Assembly (NCBI RefSeq): GCF_002775205.1
Contig: NC_036447.1
Span: forward strand, 16,660,501 to 16,724,500
DNA from: Xiphophorus maculatus
Taxonomy: Eukaryota; Chordata; Actinopteri; Cyprinodontiformes; Poeciliidae
Length of the DNA: 64,000 bases
Direction of reading: 5' to 3'
Of this stretch, positions 1 to 12,800 are shown one piece after another. The position numbers and the translations under genes were made by a program. A model generated the notes under the pieces. It was given only the letters and a program-made list of their open reading frames with translations. It was not told the DNA's origin and made no database searches. Within the stretch, counting starts at the first letter, position 1, and the number at the start of each line of letters is the position of its first letter.

Positions 1-1465
1 ACAATTTTTTACAAATGTCTCCAAATTAGCATCACAAAATATGTGAGTTTGATTACAAAAAACACAAAAACAATCTCAAAATCTTGTGGGGACTTTGATA
101 TTCATTAATATTTTAACAGTTTAATGCCACAACCGGCCGTTTAAGTACATTCAGATTTTTGATGTGGCCCAAAATGAAACTGACTTTGACACCCTTGCTT
201 TAATGGAAGTTTGAGTGGAAAAAAATCCCAGCTTGAATCTGCTAACCCCAGCTGTGACTGCTAACTTTTAGGGTTAGCAGACACAGTCATTTAGTTAATT
301 GTGTTAAATCACAACTCGTATCAGAATATAATTTTTCAAAATAAATATAAACAATATCCAAATTTCCCAAGGGCCATAATTTTACAAATTGTTTAAGGGA
401 TTTATGAGAAGCATTAAAGTAGCTACAGCTCATAATGGTGTAATGTAATCAGAAGTGGCACCAAATCATGTATCAACACAGGCAGCATAGGAGAGCCAGG
501 ATATAGTGGTGAAGAATCCCAAAGTTTGGTTTATAGGAACTTCTGCTGCACCAGTTTATAAAGACCCAGCATCATTCACTCTCCCTTTGTGTAAAGTTTC
601 CTGTCTTATTCAGTGGCTGGCCTGATTGTTTCCACACAGAGCTGGGTGTGGTGATTTTCTCTCATAGGATTACTGTGAATCCTTTGAATCTCATGTTAGC
701 ACTTTGTGTGTTACTTCAGTACAAGTGAACAATTTGACAGGATGGGTAAGAAATTAAGCTATTTTGAGAATGTATCTATAAAGGCATAAGTCAACATTGG
801 TCATTATCTCACAACTACTGGAGACATGGGGCTCTTCAATTAGCCTTTTCTATGGAAGAGAGAACTGAACTTAGTCATCAGTTACATAATTTATTTACTC
901 TGAGGGCCTCTTCTTTACCAGCTTCTCATTTGGTAATTTATATATAGCGTTGGTCTAAATTTAGTCTCTTGCAGATTTGATTTATTATTTGTGATGACTT
1001 TAATATCAAATGATTTTTTTCAATACAATGTTTCCAGTCAATTATTCCATTCTCTGCACAGGTGACTGTAAATGACTGTAGAAAAATGTATGAGGCTGCT
1101 CTAGTTTTGTATAAAGTTGCATTAAAATTTTACTCCTAACAATATCCACAAATCCAGAGAGATGCTCGAAGATGTACATAGATCTTTTATTTTTATCACA
1201 AAGAAAATGTGGGAAAAAAACCTCTTGACTTTTTTCTGGTAGAAGACCAAATGTATCTAGGTTTTGTGGAAAATTGAAGGGGGATATATGAGGCAATTTT
1301 TTTGCAAGGAGGGCAGCTTGTTTAGCCCTAGAGCTTCTCACGCTATATGCTGCTGGTACCGTGGCTTCGACATTCCTGTCATGACTGTTTGAGCAGATCA
1401 GATAGGAGACCAGGACAGAGGTATGCACAGAGATTCACACTTTACTGGGATGAAGAATCATAGTG
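1..1465. other. AT-rich noncoding flank
   Basis: I see no exon, RNA gene or recognisable repeat here. The open frames are short, AT-biased and match no protein family I know. The stretch is either 5' flank of arhgdia or part of a longer upstream intron. A noncoding first exon and promoter of arhgdia are expected, because the first coding exon is preceded by a splice acceptor, but I could not identify them in this window. Confidence 0.5.
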
Positions 1466-1624
1466 ATCATATGTCTAGGGATTTATGACATATGATCATA
1501 AATCCCTAGACATATGATTTATGTCTAGGGATATAACTATATCCCTAGACATCATTATAGGATGATCCTTATTATCGTCCTTACATTATAGGATGATCCT
1601 TATTGTCATCCTATAATGTAAGGA
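1466..1624. repeat. Cluster of three perfect hairpins
   Basis: Three adjacent perfect inverted repeats are seen directly. Arms 1466-1488 and 1496-1518 pair over 23 bp with a 7-base loop. Arms 1521-1534 and 1539-1552 pair over 14 bp with a 4-base loop. Arms 1578-1596 and 1606-1624 pair over 19 bp with a 9-base loop. The first two stems share the core ATGTCTAGGGAT, and the third region also carries a direct repeat of TTATAGGATGATCCTTATT starting near 1555 and 1587. There is no coding potential. The pattern looks like recent serial duplication-inversion or a small foldback element. A function is not shown. Confidence 0.85.
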
Positions 1625-3698
1625 TGAAACATCAGACTCTCTATGCAATCAGGCTGAAGTTTGGTAATAAGGTAACTTCTCTGGTCCCCTCATACAGAAG
1701 TCCTCTAAATGCTGCATGGGGTCTTGAAGTCAAGCAATGATCTAGGGTGACTGTACAAAGAGAAATGATCAAGATCCCTCAGTGTGCATGCACCAAGTTT
1801 GTGAAATATTATCTGAGAAGACTAAATCCGATCATTTTGTCAAACTGGCTCTGTACAAAGCATTAACAGCAGTGGATTCATTCACTAAAACATGTGCGCA
1901 AATACGTTCTTCACTGTGTTCAATGAAGAAGATTCATTTATTTGAAGGTTATTTAAACAAATTTAAATTCTAATAAGCGAGACCAGCACTGTACATAAAA
2001 ACATTAGTGGTGTACTGTAGGATGGAGATGAGAGCAATATCTTGAAAAATTAAATATAAGCTTGTTGAACTGTAACAAACTTGTGTCCTTGAAATGTCTG
2101 AAACTTGTTTCCACCCATTGTTAAATCAATTTTAGTTTGGAGCTCTATGCAGTGTGTACAAATGTCCCATTGTGCCTGACCAGCTATTCAACATTCAAGG
2201 ATCTACGGTTTATCTGTGACTGAAAAAAATGGCTCTAATAATTGGGCTGCAGCCAATTACTTTCACTGTTTTTAACCTAATAAAAACTTGAGCTTTCTAA
2301 ATAATTTAACTAAAATCTGGAGGGTGCTCTGAGAATCTCCTCACTATTCCATAAATTGATAATATTATACTCTTGCAGTGTAGAGAGACAGAAAATAAAA
2401 TATATATTTTTAAAAATTTTAAGAAATCAGTCACATCTTTAAAACAATTGGTGTCATTTCAAATGTTTTATTGATATTCCAAGTCCTTAAAGAGACAAAC
2501 ATGTCACTTTGGACTTTCCTGGCTGGATATGTGTTAACAAAGATAATGTTTAATGTGAGTGTGTTGTAATCATTTAACGGTTATTAATTGCTCGTCTCCG
2601 AAATCCCTGTGGGATAATTTAAGTAATATATTTATCTTGGTTCTGTGCTGGTCTATGGGGTAATTTCATGACTTTACCCAAATGTCTCTGCACAGCTTTA
2701 ACCTGTAAATTCTCCAAAAGGAGCCCCATCATTCAGTTTACTGCTCTGTTTTCCTCATCGGACTGCTTTAGCTATAGAGTAGCTACACCAAATTTTTTTA
2801 AAACATCATCCTGCGCTAAGACAGTAATTCACAAGAATCGACACAAATCCTAGAGATTTAAAATATTTAGACTGCATAACTTCAGTCTCCCAACATGTCT
2901 GTGGGGCTGTTGCAGGCTGTGTGTGGGATGGTTGTAGTGTGAATGTCAAGACTCTTGGAGTAAACAGAGCTCTTCCTGCCTTTGTTACTTACTCTGCTCT
3001 TGCAAAGGAAATTATTCCAGTGTTAACCTCCTAAGCTCTTCCATGGGGAAGCGCAGAAGGACTATTATTTGCTTTCATAATAGCCAGCTGTTCTGGCTGC
3101 ATTGGAGACTTTATTACTGATGTTATGTGTCTTTATGAGGACAAAATAAATGTTCTTAATATTCTTAATTCAAAGAAATTTCCTGGACTGCAGCCCATAT
3201 TTTATATTTTATAAAAAATAACTCCAATATAAATATTACTTAATGTAGGAAATGTAATGAGTGCAAGATGCTGTCTTTTTTTTAACATCCCTGTTGGCTC
3301 AAGTTTGTCATTCCAGGGCATGTCAGTCGTTTTCCCATGACCTAGACTTCGCCATATCCTGGTGGAGAGGCTTTCTGTCATGTGATCCATGACACCTAAT
3401 TCAATTCATGACTCATTTTGATGACGTTACTTCAGCGCAGGTTTCAGATAGCAGAGCTGGGGCAGCAGCACCAAGATAAATGAGGCTTTTTGTACAACCT
3501 GACAGCAGCACACCAGATGCATTGCAGTACAGAATACAAAACCTCTTCAATCAGGATTTGAAATTAGGGTGGTTAAATGTATCTATAGGTGTTTATCTTT
3601 GTTTTGGTTATTTCTTTGCACCTCTGTTTTCTTTTACATTCCTAAATTCTCAGCTTGCTTTGCTGCTGTTCTGATGTATGTTATTAATTTCTCCAGAC
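1625..3698. other. Noncoding DNA upstream of first arhgdia coding exon
   Basis: AT-rich sequence with no supported gene. Short open frames at 2668-2853 and 3480-3674 have no recognisable domain and no splice partners. The last bases before 3697 form a polypyrimidine tract and an AG acceptor (TTTCTCCAG at 3688-3696), so this stretch ends as intron immediately before the exon that carries the arhgdia start codon. Confidence 0.5.
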
Positions 3699-3885
3699 AT
3701 GGCTGAGGATGAGGTGACCCCAGAGCAGCTAGCAGCCATTGCCGCCGAAAATGAGGAGCCAGAGCCAGTAAACTATAAACCACCAGCGCAGAAGTCTGTG
3801 AAAGAGATCCAGGAGCTGGATAAAGATGACGAAAGTCTACGCAAATACAAAGAAGCCCTGCTTGGCCCCGGGATCACTGAAATTG
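3699..3885 (+). CDS. arhgdia: arhgdia coding exon 1 (GTPase-binding arm)
   Basis: Encodes residues 1-62 plus the first base of codon 63, ending in a GTATGT donor. It covers the flexible regulatory arm of RhoGDI. The segment at the exon end (GPGITEI) differs from the human RVAVSA stretch, which is the usual variable linker between the arm and the Ig-like domain. Confidence 0.95.
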
Positions 3886-6800
3886 GTATGTCGGAGTATG
3901 ATTATGTGCCTGATTGGGGGAGGAGGTGCTGCTGCTGTTGAAATTGTTTCTAGAGTTTCATGGTTTAAGAAGCTTAAATCTTAAATCCCTTCTGGTGTTA
4001 AAAATTGTTATTGCTGTAGGATTGTGTTGGAAATGAGGCTAATTATTTGAGATATAGACATTAACAGCTGATGTTTTTTTTTGTAAGCTGTAAAAAACTG
4101 ACGAACTAAAAAATATTCTGCTGCAAGTTTAGTGTTTTATAGAAAATGTTTTTTGCTCTAAGAATTGAGGGATCTGTAGGTAAACCAAATGTAATGCCAT
4201 GACATGTGTTTTTACAAACCGTCTTTAAATGGACCATGAGCGCACACAGTGTCTGTTTTACGTCTGTGTGGATCAGCGAGGGGAGATGTGCTGCTGAGCA
4301 GAGCAGCACGCCGGTGTGCGTTAGTCATGGCAGCAAACCAGCCAAAGTCAAAAAACTGGCCATTTTTTTCAAAATTAACTGAGTAAATTGAGTTGAACTG
4401 CTGGATTCAGATAATGTTAGCTAAATGATGACAAACTCATCCAGAGCAATACATCACATTAAGCTCATTAACAAGAATACTAATGTTGTTGTTATCTATG
4501 CTAAGAGATGGGAAGTAATTTTATAGAAATTTTATAGAAAAAGAGCTTTACGGAGTAGCTTTACTGCACTGTACTTTTTGCTTTAACTTGATTCTTATGA
4601 ATTGTTTCTATTCTTACTTGAGTGAAATTTCTTTATACTCTTTTCAATACAAGTAACTTCAACAAATAAAGAACAAACTCATTTTAACCATAAATGTATG
4701 AGATACAGAAACACCTACATACTTGTTTCTATACCAGCTTTGTTGTTCTAATGTTATTTTCTGTCTGAGGAGCCTGTTGGGTCATTTGGACATTAATAAG
4801 ATATAATAAACACTACATATTGACACTGGAAGTACTTTACTCTGTTCTAATATAAACATTACCTACTGTATGTATTATATTAGATTTATGTAAAATTTAA
4901 TAGTAGAAAAAAGAAAGATTTGCGAAAGGCCTGAATGTCTTTGGTATATATTTTTTGGTCATTTTTAAAAATGTAGTCTTTAAAATGCCATAATTGGCAC
5001 ATGATTTTATATTTTATCTTTTTGACATTATTTTTAAAATATGAAATCAGATTTTATGATCACTTATGTAGCCTTTAGTTTAATCAAGCACTTTTTTGTT
5101 TTACTCTGGAGTACTTTCTTGGAACGCTACTGTTTGAGTAAAAGTAAGTTGAAGTAGTGCAATTTTTGGCTTCTCTACCCACTTCTGCCAATGCTGGTTA
5201 TTCAATGCCATGAATAAAATCAATAACCTTTACATTTTTGTGCAGACGTTTTGGTAACTATTGCTTTTCACATATTTAAAATAAATCTTTATTGTCATAA
5301 TAGAGCAGAGAGTCAGGGAGGAGACATTAGACCAGAGGCCAGCAGCAGGGACGATGATGCAGGGTCTTCTCAGGTAAGATTGTAACTTACTGAGAAAAAG
5401 AGAGATCTGTTGCAGGAGGAAACCAGGCAGGTATCAGAACAGGGTTTCTATAGATATTTCAGAATCATCCTCATTCACACCAAAATATTCTTGCCTGTAT
5501 AGCTAGCATACTATTTCTCTTAAAGTTTATTTCTCACACCTCTTTGTCTGATCTTTGCATTTAAACTAAACAGACTTCAAATATTGGAGACTTTAGTATC
5601 TTAGATTTTTGCAACGTACAAAGCTAAAGTTTATGCTACTCTAGGAATAATTACTCATCATTGTTTGGTAACTCATTCACACCTTACATGTCATTGTATA
5701 TATTGATAAAAAAACATGGTTATTTTATTTTACACAAAGGTTTATGGATTTATATTAAATATAAAGCTAAATTACTGGACCCATAAAAATAAGCTGTAGC
5801 CTCCAAACTAAATTCCTCTGGATCTGGGTCTCTGTTTCCTAATGTCATTACCCAATAGCACCCCATAACCTACTCAAGAATTACAACAAATAAAACCATA
5901 TGACCGATGACTGGTTAGAGTTTGTATGATGAGAACCATGTGTTGTACAAAATGCAACTAAAATGGGAAGCATATCCTCAAATATTAATTTGATGCATAC
6001 TCGTTCAATATATGGCCTTATTAGTGAATTTCTGCATTAACTGCATCAAGAATTTTGTTTCTGGTAGAAAATGAGGCAGAGATCTACCACATGATAATAA
6101 AACAAAATGAAATTAATTGCAATGTTTTTATCTGCATTTAAGTAAAAAATGTAAACTATTAGAACTTTTTCAATAATCATTTACTAATCTTCATTTGCAT
6201 TAAAGCAAACTGCTGGCCAGCTTTTGCCTGCTTCCAGTGGTATTTCAACTATTTTTGGTGATGAACTTCTTTGAGGTTCCAATGTTTAATTTCAGTCACC
6301 CAGACTAAAACTCCTTCCACATAATCTCTATCAGTGAAGTTGAGCTTCTCTAAAATAAATTTACTTTCAGTCAGAAGAACCATGTTGGTCAAATTAAAGG
6401 GTTAAGTCTGCTTGGAGTATGTATAATTTTGAACTAAACAGTGTTCATTATGTTATAAGTTCTTAAACGAGACAGCAAAACATATCCTATGTTGTTATGA
6501 ACACACACTCACTGCTGGCTGACTTTATGTTGGATCAGTGATGTGATCAGCTTGGTCTTCATGTTTTTCCAGCACTGTGATCCAGTATCCATCGGATTGA
6601 ACCATGAATCCATTTGTTTCTAATTATTTTTGCTACACTGCAACCAAGAAACTAAAGTCTAATTACCAAAGAGAGTGCCTGAACTACAGCAGAAGTGTCC
6701 CAGTTTCAGCTCCCTGGAGCTCACATATTTAAACAGCTGCAGGATGCAGGACTCGCATCATGCGCAGGCCTCCTGCAATGCTGCAGCAACTGGACTAATA

Positions 6801-9800
6801 AATACTTCAAGAGTTCCAGAATAGCTTTAAAGAACTTAGAAATATTTACAGTAATATTTGGGATCGCTGTAATCTCAACGTATGTTAAGGGTATATTAGC
6901 ATGTTGGACATTAGTTCAATCATTTTCACTACAGCAAATGTCTGAACTGCTGGATACCACCAACTATACATTTCTCAGATTGGTGGGAATGTGTGTAAAT
7001 AGCCTCACTCCTTGCCTCCAGACTGACCCACTGTGGGCCGGATGACTACAGATCCTCATATCTGATGGTTGTGTATCCCAATAGTTGTCAGCTCTGGTGC
7101 TCTAGAGCCACTGTCTTATATGTTTTAGGTATTTCCCTGCTGCACACACATGAGTTAATTACATGGGTGATTAACAGGTTTCTGCAGCATTGTTGGCATA
7201 CTGGAGACGTAATGAAATTATTTGATTTAGATGGATTGGGGATAGTGGACCCTCTAGAGAGTCATGGTTTAGAAATACTCATCCAGCTGATGTCTGTACT
7301 GCAGTTTGTGATTGATGTTTTAGGACACTGCATCTGTGTAATGCTGTATAATAAAGGTTGCTTGAAGAATCAAATTTGCATCTGTCTGTAAAGTTTGAGC
7401 TCTTAGCCTTTGGTTAGCAATGACCTGAAACTAAACTTGTAAGGAAGAAGACAAAATTTGTGGTTCTTGTCATGTGAGGTTAAAAAATGACACTAAAATG
7501 TTTTTTTTTGTTCAGCCACACACAAACAGTTTAATGATGTCCACTAACTATTTGTAGCTGTAGCAGCTTCCACTCATCTGGGAAGGCTTTCTAAAAGGTT
7601 TAGGAGTAAGTTTATGGGGATGAGCATTCTCCTCATGACATAGAAAAACACTCTCTTCAGTCAGAGGCTTCTTCAAAGTAGTAATACAGACTGCTACAGG
7701 AGATCTTTCCTGCCCACAGCTATCACAATATACAATAACTCTTTAAACGAATTATAACAACATTTAATTTCCCTTTGGGATCAACAAAGTATTTTTGAAT
7801 TTGAATGTTTGACCATCTGAGAGTAAGAATTCAGACACTGATACTGGACAAGAACTATGTTGTATAATTTACGAGAGCATGGTTCTGTTATGTTGGGACT
7901 CTATGGAGACCAGTAAACTTCTTCTGCACCAAACTCTATTATCCATGTCTTTATATATGCTGCATTGTGCACAGTCACGTTGGAACAGGAAGGGACTGTC
8001 TAACACAAGTTGGGAGCATGGAACTTTCCACAACATTTAGCTTGTAAGCTGAAGCTTTACAAATTCCTTTTATGATCAGTAAGGAGCCAAGCCTAACTTC
8101 CCTCAGCACTGACATGTAAACCTATCATAATGCAGTCAGAGATACTGATACTAAAAGAGAGCATTTCTGCCAGTCTCAAAGTTGTGTGTTGAATTACCAA
8201 AGTGGCCTAATTCATCCCTCCAGAGAACATATCTGAGTTACTGTAAAGTCCCATAGTGGTGCACTTTACACCATTGCTTCTGACACTATGCATTATAATT
8301 GGTGATGTGACACTTGGACACTCAGCCATGGAAACCAGTTAAATTCTTCCCATTCACTGTTCTTGAGCTGATCTGAAGGCCACATGAAGTTTGAAAATCT
8401 GGACCAGAAGCACTGAGCCTCTTCATAACTGGTTTTACATCATGGCTACCATCTTGTGACGGTGTTGCTGCCTTCACCCATCACTTTGACTTTGCCAACA
8501 ATACAAATAAGACTTGAATATGGAATATTTACTAGATAAGACGTTTTATGACTGAACTGCTTGTACAGGGGGCTTCCTGTCATGATACCATGCTGGAATT
8601 CATTCAGCTCCTGAGCGACTCAATCTTTAATGCTGGATTTTATGTTCATGTGGGCAGAAATGTTCAGAAACCCTAAAATCAGTGATTTGGTTTGCAGTAT
8701 TTAAAGATAGACAGTCCTTTAAAAAATGTGAGTGCAGTCTAATTATTCTGTTGCTCATTAAGGAAAAGTCACACAATAGTCAAATGTGACTAATATCTCA
8801 CTTTTTCACTGCATGCCGAATTCAAATTTTTTCTACAAAAAAAGGTCTTATTTATGCCACTTTAATATCTGGAACTAAATCAGATATCCAATAGTTTTCA
8901 AAGCATCTGAATGGTCATGTCACAGTTTTTCTGACTTTTTCTGTTAATTTGAGACTTGCGCCAGAAGAATCAAGATACAGTAAACTTAGACGCAAATAAT
9001 GTTTAAAAATTATAATTTTGGGAAATTATGAAGGAAGTCTTTGTCAGTGAAGCTCATTACATCATAATCCCACCACTCCTGGTTCAACTATGGATCCAAA
9101 CAGACTTCTGTACACAAGTTGGAGTCAGTGCTCCACAAAATACCATTTCTATTAGTTGGGCATTCTTTTTATTAGCGTCTTCATCTTATGATCATGTAGC
9201 AGTATTGCCATCTCCCATTGTTGAATAACTGCAATATTGATACATAGGGTGCGACATTCATCATTGCTGCCATATGACATTCTTCTTCTGCGCATTGCTT
9301 TGGAGTCGTAAACCGTTCACACAGAAGTCTGATTGCGAAAGCAGAAAAAAAAATCACATTTCAGAAAAACATCTGAATCAAGCATCAAGACCTGCTTTGT
9401 GACTGTAGCCTAACTGAAGTTGTTCCTGTTGTGGGAAGCTGATATTTTAAACCACAGCTTTGCCACATATCTTGAACTGGGAAAAGTTGATTATAAATTC
9501 TACTTTGGGCTTTGATGGGATGTTATTTCTAACATGGTATGTTCCAACAAAGCAATCACCAACCGTTGTTTGCATCCTTTGGAAAAGGACTCTGTTGTCA
9601 GGGTATTAATCTAAATATAGATTTTGTTTGTTTTTTAATCCCATCCAGATCCAAATGCTCCTAATGTCCAGGTGACCCGAATGTCTCTCATTTGTGAAAG
9701 TGCACCAAATCCCCTGGTGCTGGACCTGCAAGGTAAGCCCATTTTTTCATCCAGTTTGCACAATATTTTCCTATATTTATGGTCTTTTTTTATTGGGGTC

Positions 9801-12800
9801 AAAATATCTCTAGAAAACCACAAGAGGTCTGAATGCAGCCAAATGTTTTTAAGCTAATCTCATGTGTAACAACAAAAATAAACAGAGCCTTACTTTCCTC
9901 ACACCACCACACATCTCCTTATCCTTTGTCAAACCTGGAAGTGCTTATAAACGTGTTTTACACAGTTGAAGTCATTTTACTCCCAGTGGAAAATCTCCAG
10001 CTGGCCATGATTTGAGTCGGTGCAGAACATTCTGTCCCGTGTCTGCTGTGTGTTCCCTCTCATCACTGCAGCTTTTTGAAACTTCTCATCCAATTATGAC
10101 AGCCTGCTCTGTAGATGCAATGGAGACGATACTGAGTTGGTGTCACATTTTTAATATTTCCACTGAATCTGAGAGCCAACAAGAGTAGTTCTGGTGTGCT
10201 TAGCTGAAGTAGTGAACTGTTGGATATATTTACATTTGATACGCTGAACAATGTGTGAATAATTTACTTTACCTCCTCTTTACAAAGTGTTGTCTTAAAG
10301 AAAAGTTTGTATGCATTAATTAGTAGAGGTGTCTTATTTATATAGACACAGTCCGAATCTGCTGACGAGTCATTGATTATGATGAGTTCAAGCAGACTTC
10401 GTACTTGAACAGAATAAAAATAAAATAATAGGATATGGAGAAGCTATATAGCACGGGATTTGGGTCAGGGATGCTGGACATGGGGTCACCACACAAGGGA
10501 CGCCCCGTTCATTTTTAGACTCCTCTAGTTTAGGACTTGGAAGATGATCAATGCACGTAAACTACTGTGTTTGTATGCATGTTCTTTCACTTAAACAAAT
10601 AAATTACGTTTAAGTGTCCAGAATAATAAAAAAAAACCAGGGCCCAGAGTCTATATAAAATTCATATTTATTTGTACGCCTGCACCAAAATATGGATTTA
10701 AATGAGGTGGGTGTGAGGAATAGGCTCTGCAGAAACCTAAAAATAAAACTAAGTTATCGTTTGTAGTTTCTCTGCTGAGTTGTCCTACTTGCAGTGCTGT
10801 AAGCTCTTCTGAAGAGACAGACTTTCTTGCAATGTATTTTAAGCAATCTTAAGGATTTCCTTATAGATTGTAATGATGTGGGGAAAAAAAGTCTTTGTTC
10901 TAAATTGTGATGGCATTTGAACAACTTTACACAAAAAAAATAAAAACCAGATAATTATGCTAAAATTTTCAGATCACAAAACAATTCAAATTTGTTTAGT
11001 GTAGAAAATAACTTAATACTTTTTTCCCCAGAAAAAAAACTTTGATCTTTAAAACTGAAACCTTAAGGGTGCTACAAAGTCAGAAAATACATTGTTTTAT
11101 ATATTGAGAACTGATGTTAATTGTGGCATTCATAAAGAAATGAAAAAAAAAAAAGTTTTGCTGCAAATTTCAGAACCGGCAGCATATTGGCACTAAGTAT
11201 GGCAGATGTTTTTTTTGTTTTTTTTTTTAATGAAATGAGGGAGAAACTAATTTGAGTGGGACTCTTGATTTTTGATTTCTGTCCTCAATTCTCATGACGG
11301 TCCAACTTTCCTTACAGGAGACCTAGAAGCCTTTAAGAAGCAGGCCTTCGTGCTAAAGGAGGGAGTAGAATACAAAATAAAAATCAGCTTTAAGGTAAGA
11401 GCTCATGTCAGTCTCTTTTAGTAGTTATCTTTTTCTTCAAATATAGATATACATGGTTATATAGTAGTTATAGCACAGATTCAGTGTGACTGTAATATCC
11501 CTGAAATTGTAGAGTAATTCCTCAAAGACACTGACTCCACTTTGTGTTGTTCTTGTGTTGGGATATCACCATGTCAGTTACCATGGTGATATCCCCCAGC
11601 AGGTTTTAGTTTGCGTTTTGAGGAGAAATGGTGATAACTCATTTTACTGCCAGGCCCAATAATTTAGTTTTCCATCCATATTTTTTATCCATTGCAGCTC
11701 ATTTCAGGTCTGCTAAACTCAAAGAATTCACTTTGCAGAAGAGAAAAAAACCCCCCAAATTACTAATTTTATTCAACTCTTGTTATGAAACAATAAATAC
11801 TAATTTGTAAGATTTGTCTCTGCTAATATCTCAGATGATGTCTGTATTCTCAGGTGAACAAGGAGATTGTTTCAGGCCTGAAGTACGTGCAGCAGACATT
11901 CAGGAAAGGAATGAAAAGTGAGTCAGCAGCTTCTCCTGATGTCTTTTGAACCGCTTGTCCACAGACATTACTCTGCTGTCTCTGAAGCTCAGCAGGCTCT
12001 GTCCAAAACCAAACGGTAGTGACGACTCCCTGCAGCCAAATTCCTCACAGAGGCTCATCTGGAGATCCACTCCACTTCAAAGGCCGTTTGGCTTTGCATC
12101 ACCTGCCGCTAAACTAACGCTGTAAACAGCTGTCAGTTGGTTGTCAAATGTTTATATTGTTACATTTCCTCCAAAGCATCCAGACTGAAAAAAAAGTAAA
12201 ATCCTTAAAGTAACTGCTTGGTTTGTCTCTATTTTATTCTGCTTTTAAGAGACATAATTAAGGGTGAGTATTTACACTTATGCTAATGAAAAATGTCAAA
12301 ACTGTGATAAATGTCTCTGCTGTTAATCAAAAATCTTAGGCTACAATATGCACTCTATAGTCAAGCTGTATTTTTTTAGTTAATTATTTCTTAGGAATAT
12401 ATTTTGATCCAGCTCAATCTTCTGTAAATGTTATTTTTTACTAATTTGCTTCCTAAAATGACCAGGTTGTATTGCGAGTTTTTCCACAATATTAAAAAGA
12501 TGTAAAATGTATTTTTCCAGGATGGAAAAGTATCAAAATTAGTTTCTCCACACCTCCTATACTGTCTTTGTCCACATGATAAAAATCTGAATTAATAGAA
12601 ACTGTTCCAACAACTTAGCTGATGGTTTTTACTTCAAATATTCATAGTTGTCCGTCTGTCCAGCCATTTACACATCCATCCTGTTTATTAATTTAATATA
12701 ATCTTTCACGTTCATATTTGCCCATCAAACTGGTCTTTCTCTGTCCAACATCCAACCTGTCTCAAACGGTCCATTCCTTTAATAAACAATTCATTCAATC

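Noticed and set aside
1466..1552. microRNA precursor
   Set aside because: Stems of 23 and 14 bp are shorter than usual miRNA precursors and too perfect; no further evidence.
6695..7391. Two neighbouring plus-strand open frames of 116 and 108 aa in arhgdia intron 1
   Set aside because: No recognisable domain, no splice or promoter context, and they lie next to transposon debris; likely chance or decayed repeat sequence.
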